From contig JAFEMH010001481.1 in assembly GCA_022495995.1 (NCBI GenBank), forward strand, positions 186,001-250,000: a DNA stretch of 64,000 nt, in the 5' to 3' direction. A program made the position numbers and the translations under genes. Below the pieces are notes generated by a model. The model did no database searches. It saw only the letters and a program-made list of their open reading frames with translations, and was not told the origin of the DNA. Positions 10,943-22,543 of the stretch are shown here, in pieces. Every line of letters starts with the position of its first letter. The first letter of the stretch is position 1. Source of the DNA: Adenophora triphylla var. japonica (lineage: Eukaryota > Streptophyta > Magnoliopsida > Asterales > Campanulaceae).

Positions 10943-13900
10943 TTAGAATTTTGCGCAATGTGAAGGAAGTCCGGTGTCGTGGTTAACCATTACTACCTCC
11001 GTGGCATTGCATTCGAGCACATCTTGCTTTAATTTTGCTCCTGCAGCCTTTAAACCCTTCAAGGAAACTGCCTGGTTGAAGAGATTCAGAGAGGGCAATT
11101 TTGAAGCAGATGGCAACTTTCCATTTGGCAAGAAGTTCCTAAAGTCTTCCTTTAACAATGGCACCTCAAAATCACTCTTGTCATGCTTAACCACATTGTC
11201 CTTGGCACTAATATGAGCTCCCGGCTCCATATGGTTAGTCGAAAAGCTTGCTTGGTTTGGGAAATTTGGATAAAGACTAACATACCCTCGTAGGTACATC
11301 ATGTCAATAAGAAACTTCTTCCATGAAGCTTGCCATCCATTGGTTCTCGACTTTGGGATTTGAACAGGGTTTTGCTTGGCGTCCTCAGTGAATCTCATGT
11401 TCATGTAAACATAAAATTCTCTCCATTGCTTGGGAAAGAAAAGGGCACCCCAACTACAAGGTAGTTGATGGAGATAAGGCGTGTTTGGATGAATGCGTTT
11501 GAAAAACTCAGTTGCATTCCATTTAGGTCTTTCTTTCACCACTTCAACCAATCTTGGTGTGTAAAGTGATATGGAGGAGAGCTCGGGGAGAGATATTTGT
11601 GGATCATAATGATAAGATAGGAGCGCATATTTGATCCACAAATAGTAGTAAGGAGAAACTTCGATATCATCTTCAAGGAGGAGACCAAAGTCATCATCTG
11701 AGGCAGGGTACCAACTCTCACTTACGGCTCGGATAAGCCCTCCTTGGATAATTCTCCTTCGTAAGGTTTTGGGACCATGGGGCCATTCGAAGGATTTCAC
11801 AAGCTTTATAGTTGCCTCATCAACTTTGCTATCCATGTTGAAGCTTATAGACACCTCATCACCCACATAGTAAGCATCACTCAGAGACTTGAGTAATCGT
11901 GTTAGTGAGTTAACTCGGTTTTGTGTTATGATGTTCACGGATATTCTCATCCGGTTCCAATCTGCATATACAAATAAAAAGGTCAGAAAAGTATAGGGGT
12001 TTTATTAAAACTAAGTTAGTCTCTACCTAAAGTAAGCAGAAAATGAAAAAGATATGGCAAAGATTCTTACTTGGCAATGCTGTGGACCTTAGATCAGACA
12101 TCCAAAGAACCTTTGAAATAGAAGCTTTTGGTAAAAGAATTAGAGTTGGATTGTTTGAACTAGCCTCAGAAGCCATCTTCAAAGCCTTCTTGACATTAGA
12201 ATCAATATCAGCCACTGTGATCACGACACTTGGATTATGAATCTTAATCAACCCTTTCACACTGGCATACACTGCTTGTAAAACAGGCACTTCCGACTTT
12301 GAAATACCCGTAACTGCCCCAATTTCCAAGTCGAATATTTTGAACCTCCTCTCTTTGCAAACTGACTTAGGCCAGTTCAAAGCTGAGGCAGCATCCTCAC
12401 AAGGGCAAAAGTGTCCTCCAGAAACAGCTATATATGCCTTTTTCCCAACTGTGGTCCTGAACTTTTCGAGAAGAGGGGCCAAAGCTTTGACTTCTTGAAT
12501 GGAATGGGCGTAAAATAGTGCATCTATCTTTTGAGGGTTCATTGCAGCCCATTGAGTTATGTAGCCTGTGGATAAGGCTTTCCACCATTGATCATCTCGT
12601 ACTTGAACGATGTCTTTGAAGATTACAGTGGTTTCTGACACGTAAGCTAGCCTGTGTTCACTATCTCCCCATGTTTCTTTGTCTTTTGGATCAACTGGTA
12701 GAACAAATGAGCCTGCGTTTCTGTACTTTTGAAGCTGATAACTGCAATAATTCATAAATACAAGCGATGGATAATTCAGAACGTACAAATTAATATAAAC
12801 TCTGCAAAGAAAATAGAAGCATGTAATGCTGTTATACAGCTTGGATGGACCACCTCCGTCCCTCACAATGGTTCGCACCAGTACATACTAATCTAGACTA
12901 AGTTGATCCACTCAGCAAGGAAAAGAGAAAGAAAAAAAAACACTTTTTAACATTTTAGCATTTCTTGTGTATGAGGAAATAACTCAGAAGGGACAATTCA
13001 GTAATGCAAACTGCCTAAAAGATAAATCATTTAAGAAAGAAAACTAGTTTATTTGTAGTTCCAAATCCAATCAGCTTCAATAACTCAGAAAAAACATAGA
13101 GCAGGTGAAAGTTGACCAAACTATTAATGATATCATTTCAGCTTGAAAAAAATATACTTCCAGTAAATAAAAGTTTTTTTAAATAATCATAAACAATTTT
13201 AGTCGGTGGCTTCGAGACGAATTATATATACTATATTTATATGCAAAATGGTTTCTGAATCGATTTTTAGCTAGATCTGCACTGAGTTCAAGTTGGTTAA
13301 GTACTGGTTTACGCATGTATACTGGAGTTGCACCCGATTTAATTAGACAGGTCCATGATAGTGACTTAATGTTAAAAAATCATAATTTAATTTGTAGTTA
13401 GCATAACTACTCATTAGCTTATACAGATTAAATTTTGTCTTTGGTACTTACTCAGATCATATATGGAGTAAATAAAATATAAGAACAGGTAACCAACTCA
13501 AAAAGATTTAAAATTTTCTGGATTAGTCAAACATATTCGTCTAAAAATGATCTGCATCGCATTGACTTTTATTTGATATTTATGAAAAAGAGAGGGAAAT
13601 GGTTCATAGTAACATACCTTAGGTGCAAATCTTCACCAGTCATGAAAGTGAAAGGTTTCTCAACGAAAAGAGTCTTGACAAGTTCCGAGGAGAGAAACCA
13701 AGAGCTAGAAAGAAAATCCACCTGCACAATCTTATCAACTGTGATATCATAAGCTGGATCAGGCAAATAAAGCCCTGCCTCCTTTGATCTAAACTTTCTG
13801 TAACTCGGAAACGTGAAATCCTTCTGTCTAAATGGCAAAATCCTCCCAATACTACCCAAAACAGAGTTTTCATATTTCTCTGTCCCTGCAACGTGTGACA

Positions 13901-14738
13901 AAATCTGCAGCATTTTCCTCCCCGGGATCATATCATCATCAAGGATATAGACAAGATCACCTTCTGTTTGTAAAGCCATTTGGAACCTTCCATAGTATTT
14001 GAAATCATAACTAGAGCTAATGAAGCTTATTCTTGAATCGTTGTAGCTATCAACGATTCTTTTCAACGTTTGCTCATTTGGGCTACCGAATGCTAGAACC
14101 CAAACATGGTGAAATGGGAGAGTTTGGTGTAGTAAAGAATCGATTTGGGAGCAAAGAGTTTTTCTCTTGAAGTGGTTTAAAATGACCGTAACTTTTGGGA
14201 TATTTTTACCACGCAAATCCCACTTTGATTTCATGGCCATTAGCTCAGAAAAAGACTCCGCCCCAAAAGACATATTTTGGAAAGTTAGTACTTCATTGTA
14301 CAACTCTCTCTTGAACTTGATCATTACCGCATCATTTGACTTCTTTTGCTCGAATTCGATCTTTTCATTCTCGCATACTTCAGAAGGGGTGATGATTTGT
14401 GGGATTTCTGATTGGATAAGGGAGTTTGAGGATTCTTGGTATCGGCTAACTACATGTGGGACCTCGGAGATCATGAACTGTTTCCAATGCTGTGCAATCT
14501 TAGTAGCCCAAGCAAAATCGGGTTTACTACTACGCAAATCTATGGAGGGGCTCATGTAATACAGAAGGAAAGTTGCATATACTGCAAAGGCAAATTGTAA
14601 GCAAGTTAGGACGGTAACTAGGCGAGCAGAGGTGCTTTTTTGTGGTCTCATTTTGATTTTCCCTCCATTAACATAATCACTAAACATTCCTTCCAAGTAA
14701 TCCCCACTTCTCATATTCGGATTCCTCGCTAATCCCAT
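10943..14738 (-). CDS. Glycosyltransferase family 2-like protein with two GT-A domains, Golgi type II membrane protein
   Basis: The model is complement(10943-11961, 12071-12741, 13618-14738). Its 2811 nt give exactly 936 codons plus stop, with GT-AG introns and frame kept at both junctions. It is homologous to plant 'transferring glycosyl groups' proteins of the Arabidopsis At5g12260 type. A short basic N-terminus precedes one membrane segment (about residues 39-61, VLTCLQFAFAVYATFLLYYM). The first GT-A domain covers about 183-400 (VTVILNHFKRKTL; LDDDM near 267-270 as metal-binding DxD). The middle region carries QVRDDQWWKALSTGYITQW. A second GT-A domain starts near 606 (ISVNIITQNRVNSLTRLLKS) with LLEDDIEVSP near 692-696. 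The reaction and acceptor are unknown to me. The start is the ATG of MGLARNPNMRSG; upstream codons lie in the 5' UTR behind a 108-bp UTR intron (14769-14876). Confidence 0.93.
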
Positions 14739-14768
14739 ATTGCATACAAAATCAGAAGGTATATTCAC

Positions 14769-14876
14769 CTACAAAAGTTCAAACTCAAACTTAGTCTCCA
14801 GTGATAATTAACAAAAAAAAAAAAAAAGGAAGAATCAGAAACTTGCAAAAGGTATCAAACTTTGAGATAAACTCAC
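14769..14876 (-). other. 5'-UTR intron of the glycosyltransferase gene
   Basis: Donor GGTGAGTT and acceptor TTTTGTAG lie 30 bases upstream of the start codon on the minus strand. The intron interior contains a poly-T run. Confidence 0.6.
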
Positions 14877-15032
14877 CAATCCCCACAATCAAAATGATCA
14901 AGGGTAAAGATTTAAATTCACTTCAAGAATCAAACCACCTTGAGAAAGAATCGGGTGTTTAGTGTGTGTGTGTGTGGAAGGGAGGTTCTTGTTGAGTTTC
15001 AAGAGTAAGGGATCCTGTGCAGAGAGAGATCC

Positions 15033-15042
15033 AATATATAGA
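15033..15042 (-). promoter_or_regulatory. Probable TATA box of the glycosyltransferase gene
   Basis: CTATATATTG on the minus strand, about 155 bases upstream of the 5'-UTR intron. A (CT)n tract lies just upstream of it, as in many plant core promoters. Confidence 0.5.
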
Positions 15043-15065
15043 GATAGGCATAATAAATAGACGCA

Positions 15066-15068
<3 letters not shown>

Positions 15069-15113
<45 letters not shown>
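15069..15113. repeat. (GA)n/(CT)n microsatellite
   Basis: About 22 uninterrupted GA units on the plus strand, in the promoter of the glycosyltransferase gene. Confidence 0.95.
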
Positions 15114-15117
<4 letters not shown>

Positions 15118-16407
15118 GGACCATGAGAAATGCAAGAAAGGTCACATGGGGTTGAATGTTGATAAAGATTAAACAAAAGAGAAGGAAGGAGTTTGTGTAA
15201 TAGTACTAATTAAAGCCTTTTTTGTTGCCTAAAAAAGTGGCTTCTTCTGCGTTTTTGGCACTTCATCTTCCTTTCATTTCTATTCTTTTCGAGCCTCTCT
15301 ACTTAACTGCATCTTTATTTGACTTTCAGGGTGAAACATGGCATGATAACAGTAAGAGTATTGGTACAAAAGAATCTTATTTACACTATCATAAAATGAT
15401 ATTGGCATTAAAACACCACGGAATTAAATACACATTGTTGCATACCAAACTAGATGAAAATGTACAACTAGCTACTCTCCTAATTAATTGCTTTAACAAA
15501 TTTAGTATTCCCTCCGTCCCAAAATGTATGTCCAATCACCCACTCGAGATAAGAGTTAAAAATTAATGCATAGGGCACTCCAAGAATCTTCTGATTTTAG
15601 AAATCAGAATTTTACTCTTAGAGGCAACTCAAAGGGTATAAACCCAATATCCCAAATCAAAAAAAGATTCATTCAAACTAGAGTTTTGTTAAACCCAAAT
15701 CCCCAAAAATACAATTAAAAATCAAATCTTTACACATATAATGACTTAAAATAGCTCCAAAATGCATGTACAATCAAGAATAAAATTAATATATTCAAGA
15801 AATAAACAAGAGAGAGAGAGAAGTTCACTTACTGGCTTGGTCATGAAGAAATCAATCAAGAAAATAGAGTGAAAGACTAGTAAAGAAGAAAAGACCCCTT
15901 TTCTTCTTCAGCAAATTAAGCTACAAAATGTCTATGCCCTCAAGCTTACACCAACAAATTCCATGGATGCAAATCAGGCCAAGTACATAAAGTTGGAATG
16001 AAGGAAAGATTTTGAGAAAGGGAGAAATATATAGTAGGCAAATGGGTTGACTTTCTTGAAAATGAACAATGTGTATGTATGTATGTACATACATAATATG
16101 TAAGATACATATTGCAGCAATTTAGGCATAATGCCCTTTTGCCAAACTTTGGCAAGTTGGTGTATAAGCATTCCATTGAAAGGAATTTTGCTTCAATGAT
16201 GGAGAATTCAAATGGGGTTTGCTCCCTCTTTGAAGAAATATGACTCAATTTCTTTTACATTCTTGAATATACTAGGTATAGGTCAAATCTTTTACAGGGG
16301 ATTTGGCACTAGGGTTGCATAAAGGAAAACTACCAAGTATTTTAGGTTACTTGGATTTAACAAAGTGGATTAATTTTTCATCAAACTAAACACACGTAAT
16401 ATGTATA
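15114..16407. other. Intergenic; possible promoter and non-coding transcript on the minus strand
   Basis: No protein gene recognised. A lone Stowaway-like end (CCCTCCGTCCCAAAATGTATG) lies at 15510. On the minus strand a TATA-like ACTATATATTTCTC (about 16024-16036) is followed by pyrimidine-rich sequence resembling a 5' UTR, but no convincing ORF follows. Small palindromes occur (TTGCCAAACTTTGGCAA at 16138; repeated TATG/ACAT near 16070-16100). I could not match a known microRNA. Confidence 0.35.
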
Positions 16408-16684
16408 CTACCTCCATACCATTTCAAGCTTCACCTTTTGTCAAAATGGGTGTCCCGTTAAAAGCTTCACATTTTCTAAAATGGCAAAGAATATTTACTA
16501 TTCCACCCACTCATTCTCTCTCCTATTTCACTTTTATACTCACAACACTTTTCAAATCTACTATTTCCTCCACTCATTCTCTCTCCTATTTTACTTTTAT
16601 ACTCACAACACTTTCTCCACTTACCTTTTTCCTTAATTTGCCTGCAACCTCAAAATGGTGAAGTATGAAATGGGACGGAGGGAG
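16408..16684. mobile_element. Stowaway-like MITE
   Basis: The left end CTACCTCCATACC and right end GGGACGGAGGGAG are inverted repeats flanked by TA. The interior is the same family as the elements at 29450 and 29807 (AAAATGGGTGTCCCGTTAAA, CACTCATTCTCTCTCC). Confidence 0.8.
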
Positions 16685-18122
16685 TATATAATAAAAATTA
16701 GCCTAAATAACTAACACTTGTTAGTTTTTTAACGGGATCGGTTAATTTTCCGGCGGCTTACACATAGCTTTCACGTGACCACCGCCATAACCACCATCAC
16801 CTCCACCGTCATCAACACCACCACTATCACGTTGTCAGGATGCGGTGGTGGTCATGTTAATGATAGCAGTGTGATGGTGGTAGCTATAGGCCTATGATGG
16901 TGGTGGCAGAGGTCGTGGTGACATTGATGGTAGTAGTGGAGTTTATGGTGGCGATGATGAAAATGGTGGTGGAGATGGGGTTGTAGTTGTGGTGAAAATG
17001 GCGGTGTTTCACTACATGCTAGCCTGTTAGAAGATTTAACTAACTTTTGTTAGAAAACTAACTGACATCAATTATTTAACGTTGATGGAAACAAATGGTA
17101 CATGGCTTTAAATGACAGCATACCAAAAGTACATGACTTAAGTGGTAGTTCTCTCACTTTTCTTAATGACAAACTCATCATTGGTAATTTATTCTATTGT
17201 TTGGTTCTAACTCTTCCAATAACTTAATGAATTTCTACTTTTAATTTTGAGAAATTTATACGAGTTTTGAACACTTTTCTTATAGTATATTCATAAATAT
17301 ATATCCTTAACGATCTCATCATATAATTTCATATTTGAAAATGAAAATTACAATATAATATTGAATTTAGTAATCAAGCCGTTCCCCAACCTTGCCCTAA
17401 TAGTCCAGCTATGCAAGGTGGTAAAGGGAAGAAGCCTATAGTACACGTAACTAGATAATAACCATTAGAAAAAGGGCAGCTGTGATTTGGTTTTGGTTAG
17501 TGTCTAAATAAAATAAATAATCTCATTTCTATAATAATTCATAAATTAGCTTGCATGAATTCTTCTCTTTTTTCCATTCCTTTGTGCCCCTTTCTACAGA
17601 CACAGACCATGATCTTTTCTAACAGTTTATTGAAGTTAGTTACACCCACTTAAAAGAATTAATTAAACTTCACACACCAGAAAACAGACTGCACCGCACA
17701 AGCCAAGAATCTATACTACCAATTAGGATGGAATTATTAGGAGATCTTGATCAGAAGCCAAGGTTAATTAATTCCATTTCATATTTTAATTCACCAACCG
17801 TCCAAGGTCAGAGACCTGAAAATGTACATTAATTCAAGAAAAAATAGGGTCAAACCTGTTCAGAACGCACTAGGTGGAGTATTGACTTTAGCTAATTAAT
17901 TTGGAGCATCCTAAGTTTGACCTAATTAAAAGCTAGGGTTATGGATTTGTAAAGGTATAGTAATAGTGGCATACACATAAGCTAAGAAAACGATTTTAAT
18001 GAGTGCAAGTTGCAGATCTTAAATTCTTCATGAAAATTTTGGTAGCTAGTGTTTACATATCGAATATCTAAGTGAAAAGTTCCTGAATGAGACGGTACCC
18101 ATTTTGATTGGCTCTCCACTTA
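16685..18122. other. Intergenic, partly GGT-rich
   Basis: No gene recognised. From about 16780 to 17000 the strands are rich in GGT/ACC triplets, with an imperfect inverted arrangement (ACC-rich then GGT-rich). The remainder is AT-rich without clear repeats. Confidence 0.4.
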
Positions 18123-18471
18123 CTCCCCCGCCCCATCCTATTCAGAATTTTTTATTCGGCACAATAATTTATAAATATTATTATAATAAAATGAGAGATA
18201 ATAAGTGAACAAGTATTGTTAATATGAAAAGTAAAGTAGGACAGAGAATAAGTGTGAGGAATAGTAAGAGGATTGTTGTTGTAAGTATGACAATTGGGTC
18301 TGGTAAATACTAAATACAGAGAACTAAAAATACAGGGAACGAAGAAGAAAATTACCAAAATACCCTTTTATATACCTAATTTTTTTTCCCTCATTCAATT
18401 TTACGCATTTCCATTCTCTCTCTAATCGCTCATTCTCCCTCACCCATCCCTCCGGCCAGAGCAAAAATTGA

Positions 18472-18750
18472 ATGAGGAGACGAACGGAGAAGACGAACGG
18501 AGGAGACGAACGGAGGGATATAGGATTTCTGTGGAGGGGATGAACGCACGGTGTTTGGGCTGAAATTGTGCCCATTTTGGAAGGGCAAATTCATGCTAAT
18601 CTTGCAAATTTCATCGACGGAGGAGACGAACGGAGGAGACGAACGGAGGGATATAGGGTTTCTGTGGAGGGGATGAACGCACGACGTTTGGGCTGAAAAT
18701 TGTGCCCATTTTGGAAGGGCGAATTCACGCTAATCTTGCAAATTTCTATA
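18472..18750. repeat. Direct tandem duplication inside the MULE
   Basis: Two copies of a segment of about 130 bp, each containing GGAGACGAACGGAGGGATAT, TTTCTGTGGAGGGGATGAAC and CCATTTTGGAAGGGC. Copies start near 18487 and 18619. Short GGAGACGAAC units are themselves repeated at the start of each copy. Confidence 0.75.
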
Positions 18751-18827
18751 CTTGCGTTCTAGAGTTGGGCATTAACAAATTTGTTGTTTCGATTGGTAGT
18801 GGTTTAAGTTGGGGATTGATTGAGAAT

Positions 18828-19062
18828 ATCTCGTGTGAACTCACACGAGACACATCTCGTGTGAGTTTACACGAGACACATCTCGTGTAAACTCACACGA
18901 GATGTGTTTCGTGTGAGTTTACACGAGACACATCTCGTGTGAACTCACACGAGACACATCTCGTGTGAGTTTACACGAAATCTCGTCTGAACTCACACGA
19001 GATATCTCGTGTAGATTCACACGGGATGAGTGAGAATATCTCGTGTATACACACACGAGACG
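18828..19062. repeat. Array of about nine CTCGTGT...ACACGAG palindromes
   Basis: Nine units of about 26 bp. Each is a near-perfect palindrome with arms TCTCGTGT and ACACGAGA around a 4-6 base centre (GAACTC, GAGTTT, AAACTC, ATACAC). Units are joined by CACA or similar linkers. Every arm could pair within its unit or with any other unit. Confidence 0.85.
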
Positions 19063-19239
19063 GGCAAGGGCAGGATTGGAATTTTTTCGTTCTGTGTATT
19101 TTTGAGGCCGTGTATTTAACTATATCCATTGGGTCTTATTAAATATAAAAATAATATAAACTTGTTATTTTGGAATGTTTTAAGTCGAATGGTACACCCA
19201 AAATGACAAATTGTCATAAGTCGAATAGCACGGAATGAG

Positions 19240-19685
19240 TATACATATAGAGGGTCCGGAGCCATGCCGAGTACATTATATACAATAGCTTGTATATTGA
19301 GTCCTATATAGCTTTGGCAGTCTCTGTAAACTCATTAACGTGAATAACAGAAAATTCCTCCACGCTTTCTCTTCTTCTGCCCTACTCATTCTAACACATT
19401 CATCCCCCAAATCGGAAGTCTGTTGGCGTACAACCCAAAGTACGTAATGCCTTTTGCCACCACCGTCGCCGCCTGCCGCTGTTGCCCATCGCTGCCACCA
19501 ATCGTCGGAATCTGGTCATCGATCGCCGACACCACATGTTATCATCAATACTGTATTATAAAAACTTATGTGTCATTCTTCCTTTTTAATTTTTCCATCG
19601 CTCTTTTCTTTTCTGGACAGTGTGAAAGATCTGATGATATAGTATTTAATTAGGGTTGAATTGTGTACTAAAAATAAATAAATAG
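19240..19685. other. Intergenic, no gene recognised
   Basis: A short open frame at 19423-19653 is rich in Cys/Pro/Ser but resembles no family I know. Otherwise plain sequence. Confidence 0.35.
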
Positions 19686-20561
19686 CACTACAACAAAAAT
19701 GGGCTTTCACAACGTTTTTTAAACGTTGTTAAAGACCTTTGACAACGTTTTTGAAAACGTTGTATCATCCACCGTTGTCTTAGGCCCCAGTCTAAGACAA
19801 CGTTTTACAAACGATACTCAACTCAGCCTTCAACCCACTTACCATAGACGTCTTAGCTCAACGAACCCTAGTTATCAAGAAGGAAGGTGCGAAATACAGA
19901 AATTAAAGACTAATTTTGAGGGTAATTTTAAGCCCTAATTTTTAACAAATACAGACGATGACGACGACGCACGCGAGAGAGAGAGAAAGACCTTCGAATA
20001 AATTCATCGCCTAAGGAGAAAGCTTGAGACTCGTCGCCTGCAAAGAAGAGAGATATCGATCGTTCGATCGAGAGCCGCCGCCGCCGAAGGAACTAGCTGA
20101 TGAGGAAGAGGGAAAGAGTTTTCCGGTGATGTTGAGCGATTTGTGAGAGCCGCCGCCGCCGAAGGAACTAGTGCTGATGAAAAAGAGGGAAAGGGTTTTC
20201 TGGTGGTGCTTAGCGATTTGTGAGGGTAAGCTGACTCCTTTTCTTTTCTTTTTTTAATTTTAATTCCAAATTAAACTTTTTGGCGAATTGGTCTAGGCGG
20301 GCGAATGAACAGTACTACAACGTTTTTAATAAAAACGTTGTTTTCAAGTGTAACGTTTTAAAAAAATGTTGTCCTAACTGCCACGTTTTAAAATATAAAC
20401 GTTGTAGTCTTTCCCTATTACAACGTTTCAGTATAAAACGTTGTTGTATAAATTAAACCACAACGTTTTTAATAAAAACGTTGTCAAACCCAGTAATTGA
20501 CAACGTTTATTTAAAAACGTTGTTAATAAAAACATTGTCAAAACTCATTTTTCTTGTAGTG
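19686..20561. mobile_element. Non-autonomous CACTA (En/Spm-like) element
   Basis: It begins CACTACAACAAAAATGGG and ends with the inverse CTCATTTTTCTTGTAGTG. A 3-bp duplication TAG flanks it (19683-19685, 20562-20564), as expected for CACTA elements. Both subterminal zones (19710-19810 and 20318-20535) are packed with ACAACGTTTTTAAAAACGTTGT-type palindromes, which in this superfamily would be transposase-binding repeats. The centre holds a short duplicated segment with GAGCCGCCGCCGCCGAAGG (copies near 20071 and 20147), perhaps a captured 5'-UTR or gene fragment. No transposase ORF is present. Confidence 0.85.
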
Positions 20562-20674
20562 TAGAATGAAATTAATTAAACCTAATATATAGATCTTCCT
20601 CTCGAGGTATTTCACATGGTTTTGTATAACGCTGGGACATCATTGGACCTCTATGCCTATCATATTTTACTGTA

Positions 20675-21055
20675 CTCCCTCCGTTTCACATATCATTTTT
20701 CTTAGTATTTAATATAGGAATTAAGAAAAATTGTAAGCGGTGCAAGTGTTTAGAGTAAGAAAATGTACTCCCTCCGTTTCACATATCATTTTTCTTAGTG
20801 TTTAATATAGGAATTAAAAAAAAGTTGTAAACTGTGTAAGTGTTTAGAGTATGAAAATGAGGTATGAGAGTGAATGAGTGGGATGGATAGTAAGTTGATT
20901 TGTTTTGTAAGTGTAAAAGTAAAGTAGAATAAATAATGAGTGAAAGAAACAATAAAGATTATTTGTCATTTTAAATTTTAAGAAAGAGAAATAGTATTGT
21001 TGGACGCCCAAAATGGACAAAGATAAATGGTATGCGGTACGTACCGAGGAAGAAG
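20675..21055. mobile_element. Stowaway-like MITE with duplicated left end
   Basis: The left end CTCCCTCCGTTTCACATATC occurs twice (20675 and 20768) as a 93-bp tandem duplication. The right end, reversed, reads CTTCTTCCTCGGTACG and is followed by TA. It carries a small palindrome GGTACGTACC near the right end. Confidence 0.65.
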
Positions 21056-21645
21056 TATACGATAACTTAAATATATCCAGCTTTCTAGTTTATAAATTTG
21101 ATATATTGGATGCAATTTTTAATCTTAGTATGAGTTGACGAAATAGCAATGTCATTAATGGACGCATGAGACCCCATTGATTCATGTCAGATGGGATTAG
21201 ACTTATTTTATGATGGCGTACGTCGTTGAAGATTCAAGCTCAAAGCAAGTTGGGATATGCATAGGCTTAATATATTCTCAATATTATGTCTCAAAAATAA
21301 AAATTTATTTTTGTTAGTGATAAAAACATAAATGAACATTTATTTTACGACGACGACGAAATGGGCATCAACTATTGCCTTGGCAAACAATCCCTCCATC
21401 TATATTGGTCGGTCAAGGAGTGCAGATGGATCGTTGTTATTGGCGTTGCTAAAGTTAATTTTAATTAAAATCTTACTATATAGGTCATATTACAAAATGT
21501 TTAAATACATTAATTACTAGCTACCGTGTTTTTTGATCCATGAACAATGGAATTCTTGATCCGATTGATAGGAGTTGACTTCATAGTTCACACATTTTGA
21601 CTATATTTCATTTACTAATTTTGAAGCTCTAAAAATGTTAAAATC
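21056..21645. other. Intergenic, AT-rich
   Basis: Nothing recognisable on either strand. Confidence 0.4.
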
Positions 21646-22500
21646 AAGATGAATGCAATTATGGGTCCGTAAAATCTAAGGAGAAACGCATTTCTCCTTA
21701 CTGTATGGAGAAACGAGTTTTTTAATATCCAGAAACCTTCAAAATGAATATCCAGAAACCTTCAAAATGAATATCCAGAAACCTTCAAAATGAATATCCA
21801 GAAACTATTAAATGAATATCCAGAACTACCAAATTGAATATCCAGAAACACACAATTGACCATGTCCAGAAACTATAAAATGAGTATCCAGAAACCTTCA
21901 AATGTATATCCAGAAACCATCAAATTAATATCCAGAAACATTCAAAATGAGTATCCAGAAACATTCAAAATGAGTTTCTGAATATTCATTTTGAAGGTTT
22001 CTGGATATTAAAAAACTCGTTTCTCCGTACAAAGGAGAAACGCATTTTTCGCCAGACCAACTCTTATGGGTCTTGTTCTTGGAGTTTTATATAACTAAAA
22101 GAATCCATAAAGTATCCTTAGTTGAACAACTAAATTAACAACAACATCAAATAAAAATCCTAATTTGAACAACAACAATAACAACATCAAACAAAAATTT
22201 TAATTACTTCCTCCTCGCGTCAAGATGAATGGAATTATGGGTCTTGTTCTTGGAGTTTATATGACTAAAAGAATCCGTAAAGGATCCTTAGTTGAACAAC
22301 AACAACAACAACAACATCAAACAAAAATTTTAATTACTTCCTCCTCGCGTCAAGATGAATGGAATTATGGGTTTTGTTCTTGGAGTTTATATAACTAAAA
22401 GAATCCGTAAAGGATCCTTAGTTGAACAACAAAAATAACAACAACATCAAATAAAAATCCTAATTGAACAACAACATCAAACAAAAAATTTAATTGCTTC
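21646..22500. repeat. 130-bp tandem repeat, three copies, the first split by a hairpin element
   Basis: The unit carries CAAGATGAATGGAATTATGG, AAAAGAATCCGTAAAGGATC and a run of CAA triplets. Copies start near 21645, 22221 and 22351; the last two are exactly 130 bp apart. The first copy is interrupted after TTATGGGTC by the element at 21668-22061. The array ends just beyond the last LOG exon (22544). Confidence 0.8.
21668..22061. mobile_element. Foldback element made of ATATCCAGAAAC repeats, 9-bp target duplication
   Basis: TTATGGGTC occurs directly before (21659-21667) and after the element. The two halves are inverted: GGAGAAACGAGTTTTTTAAT and ATCCAGAAACCTTCAAAATG at the left recur reversed at 21972-22050. 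Between them are about eleven tandem copies of a ~20-24-bp unit AATATCCAGAAACCTTCAAA. A 9-bp duplication suggests a MULE-type foldback element. Confidence 0.65.
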
Positions 22501-22543
22501 CACCTCGCGTGTTCAGGTTCATTCTCAATTCTAAGAACGCTTT

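Larger units (their letters stand above)
18302..19127. mobile_element. Non-autonomous Mutator-like element (MULE) carrying a palindrome array
   Basis: A 9-bp target duplication ATTGGGTCT (18293-18301 and 19128-19136) flanks it; 9 bp is the Mutator standard. The ends are inverted repeats of about 50 bp: the left begins GGTAAATACTAAATACAG, the right read in reverse GGATATAGTTAAATACAC, both going on to AAAAATACA and GAACGAA. Inside are a tandem duplication (18472-18750) and an array of CTCGTGT/ACACGAG palindromes (18828-19062). No transposase is present. Confidence 0.8.
18123..19239. mobile_element. Stowaway-like MITE split by a MULE
   Basis: The left end CTCCCCCGCCCCATCC follows TA, and the right end (read in reverse) CTCATTCCGTGCTATTCG is followed by TA. 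Without the MULE insertion at 18302-19127 the MITE is about 290 bp. Confidence 0.55.

Noticed and set aside
15222..15566. 114-codon ORF upstream of the glycosyltransferase gene
   Set aside because: Its 3' part is a MITE end and its composition is that of random AT-rich DNA.
15946..16248. Possible microRNA precursor or small gene on the minus strand
   Set aside because: A TATA-like motif is present, but I found neither a long hairpin nor a known microRNA sequence. Kept only as a note.
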